Source of the DNA: Prevotella sp.
GTDB taxonomy: Bacteria > Bacteroidota > Bacteroidia > Bacteroidales > Bacteroidaceae
NCBI GenBank assembly: GCA_016287755.1
Contig: JAEEWT010000002.1
Span: forward strand, 203,715 to 267,714
Direction of reading: 5' to 3'
DNA length: 64,000 bases
Shown: piece after piece, positions 63,078 to 64,000 of the stretch
How positions within the stretch are numbered: position 1 is the first letter of the stretch
Layout of the letters: each line of letters starts with the position of its first letter
The notes under the pieces: generated by a model
The model's database searches: none
The model's input: only the letters and a program-made list of their open reading frames with translations
Told to the model about the DNA's origin: nothing
Translations under genes and position numbers: made by a program

Positions 63078-64000
63078 ATGATAAAGAAAACATTCCTATT
63101 ACTTCTGCTTGTTGTGACAGCCGTCGCAGTCAGGGCACAAGGGGTACTCGAAGTAGATGATCTCTCGCAGGCCAATGCGGTGTATTCCAGCGAGGGCGAG
63201 AAGGCTGCTGTGGAAATCAGGTGTAACCACACCATTCCCTTGCAGTTCTCATCCACGATGGATAAGTCGGTTGACCTCTTCAGTACAGAGATCCAGGGAA
63301 CGGATTCAGTGTATTTCATCGAATTCCCCGCTGGTGCACGCTATCGCGGTCGTGTACTCACTGTAGTGGCTCCTGGCTTCAATCCCCTCGACATTCCCCT
63401 CGACCTGGAACCGAAGCAGTTGCGCACGTTTAAGATCTACGACCCCAACTCGATGGTGGATGCGGGCTGCTACCGCGGTCACCGTAACATGGGTGTGCGT
63501 GAGATCCAGAACGCGAACTACGAGGAGGCACTCAACCAGTTCAATGTGGCTAAGCAGTGTTCAGACTGCGACGAAGAGGAGAACAATGCCAACATCGCCA
63601 AGGTGGATTCGCTGATCAAGTTGCGCAGCGATGCCGACATCCTGTATCGTATGCTCGACTACAGTGCGGCGGCAGAGATCTATAACAACATCGTGCAGAT
63701 CAACTCCTACGATGCCTATGCCGTGCAGAAGTTCAAGGAGTGTAACGAGCGCTACGAGTCAGAGTGTGCAGTCACCTTCAAACAGGCAGAGGCCTATTTC
63801 GACAACCGTCTGTTTGAGAAGGCCCGTGCCCTCTACCAGCGCGTGGTTGAGAACGGCTGTCCTGAGGCCAAGACCTCCACAGAGCGTCTGAACAGCATCA
63901 GCAACTACCTCACCGCCAAGGAAGAGCATGCCAGCGTGGTTACCTACGAATGGATGGATGGAGCACCTATCGGTATTCACTACGGTCGCTATAACCAGAC
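63078..64000 (+). CDS. Secreted TPR-like protein, 3' end outside window
   Basis: An open frame of at least 307 residues. A signal peptide (MIKKTFLLLLLVVTAVAVRA) is followed by a beta-rich domain (about 22-125, including a PAGARYRGRVLTVVAPGF motif as in PEGA-like domains). Helical repeats typical of TPR follow (NYEEALNQFNVAKQ, DYSAAAEIYNNIVQINSY, LFEKARALYQRVVENG). In-frame ATGs at 63042 and 63048 are alternatives, but 63078 begins a clean signal sequence. Position after the fimbrillins suggests the same operon. Its function is not known. Confidence 0.8.
   Translation, partial: MIKKTFLLLLLVVTAVAVRAQGVLEVDDLSQANAVYSSEGEKAAVEIRCNHTIPLQFSSTMDKSVDLFSTEIQGTDSVYFIEFPAGARYRGRVLTVVAPGFNPLDIPLDLEPKQLRTFKIYDPNSMVDAGCYRGHRNMGVREIQNANYEEALNQFNVAKQCSDCDEEENNANIAKVDSLIKLRSDADILYRMLDYSAAAEIYNNIVQINSYDAYAVQKFKECNERYESECAVTFKQAEAYFDNRLFEKARALYQRVVENGCPEAKTSTERLNSISNYLTAKEEHASVVTYEWMDGAPIGIHYGRYNQ

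Overview
The window reads as chromosomal DNA of a Bacteroidales bacterium, most likely Prevotella or a close relative (inference). The evidence is a fused MurF-alanine racemase, a fused fucokinase/GDP-fucose pyrophosphorylase (Fkp), GSCFA, DUF3098, DUF1599 and DUF5119 proteins, a fimbrillin cluster, a C-terminal tail typical of Prevotella secreted proteins, and many promoters of the Bacteroidetes type (-33 TTTG, 19-20 bp spacer, -7 TAnnTTTG). Shine-Dalgarno sequences are mostly absent. No tRNA, rRNA, CRISPR array, transposase or prophage gene was seen.

Layout. 1-0.26 kb: 3' end of a PnuC-type transporter. 0.3-0.5 kb: an apparently independent small-RNA unit with promoter and terminator. 0.6-7.6 kb (minus): dnaA, an MCE/MlaD protein, a cell-wall amidase, folB and the B12-dependent ribonucleotide reductase nrdJ. 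7.7-8.5 kb (plus): a nitroreductase, ending in a 22-bp tandem repeat that forms a terminator. 8.6-18.9 kb (minus): a hexuronate-type MFS transporter, murF-alr, and a yfhO-fkp-GSCFA operon. 19.1-20.3 kb (plus): mtn-luxS (activated-methyl recycling and AI-2). 20.2-23.4 kb (minus): typA and a MATE exporter. 23.7-27.2 kb (plus): rpsO, a repeat-rich gap, an LD-carboxypeptidase lipoprotein and a secreted three-repeat protein.

27.2-36.7 kb (minus): an RND efflux operon (adaptor, pump, outer-membrane channel) with a 1166-residue secreted protein carrying Met/Gly-rich insertions between pump and channel. 36.9-43.7 kb (minus): ftsX, DUF3098, uppP, truB, queA, folK and a patatin-like outer-membrane protein, closely packed. 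43.9-44.7 kb (plus): a radical SAM enzyme. 44.7-51.5 kb (minus): lpxA and a second RND operon. 51.6-53.1 kb (minus): tRNA nucleotidyltransferase. 53.2-57.5 kb (plus): a small lipoprotein, then DUF1599, a DoxX-like protein, tpiA, a SPOR protein and folE. 57.7-64 kb (plus): a fimbrial locus with DUF3575, DUF5119, four fimbrillin-like lipoproteins and a TPR protein cut by the window end.

The genes are mostly envelope biogenesis (MurF-Alr, UppP, LpxA, amidase, LdcA-like, FtsX, MlaD), surface decoration (Fkp, fimbriae), efflux (two RND pumps, MATE) and housekeeping (folate: folB, folK, folE; tRNA modification: queA, truB, cca). The strongest signal not explained by genes is a set of degenerate tandem micro-arrays with periods of 7, 8, 9 or 22 bp. 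They sit at gene ends, next to -7 promoter boxes, and inside coding sequences (fkp, cca, GSCFA, MATE, the folB start), together with a dispersed palindromic promoter element seen at two loci.
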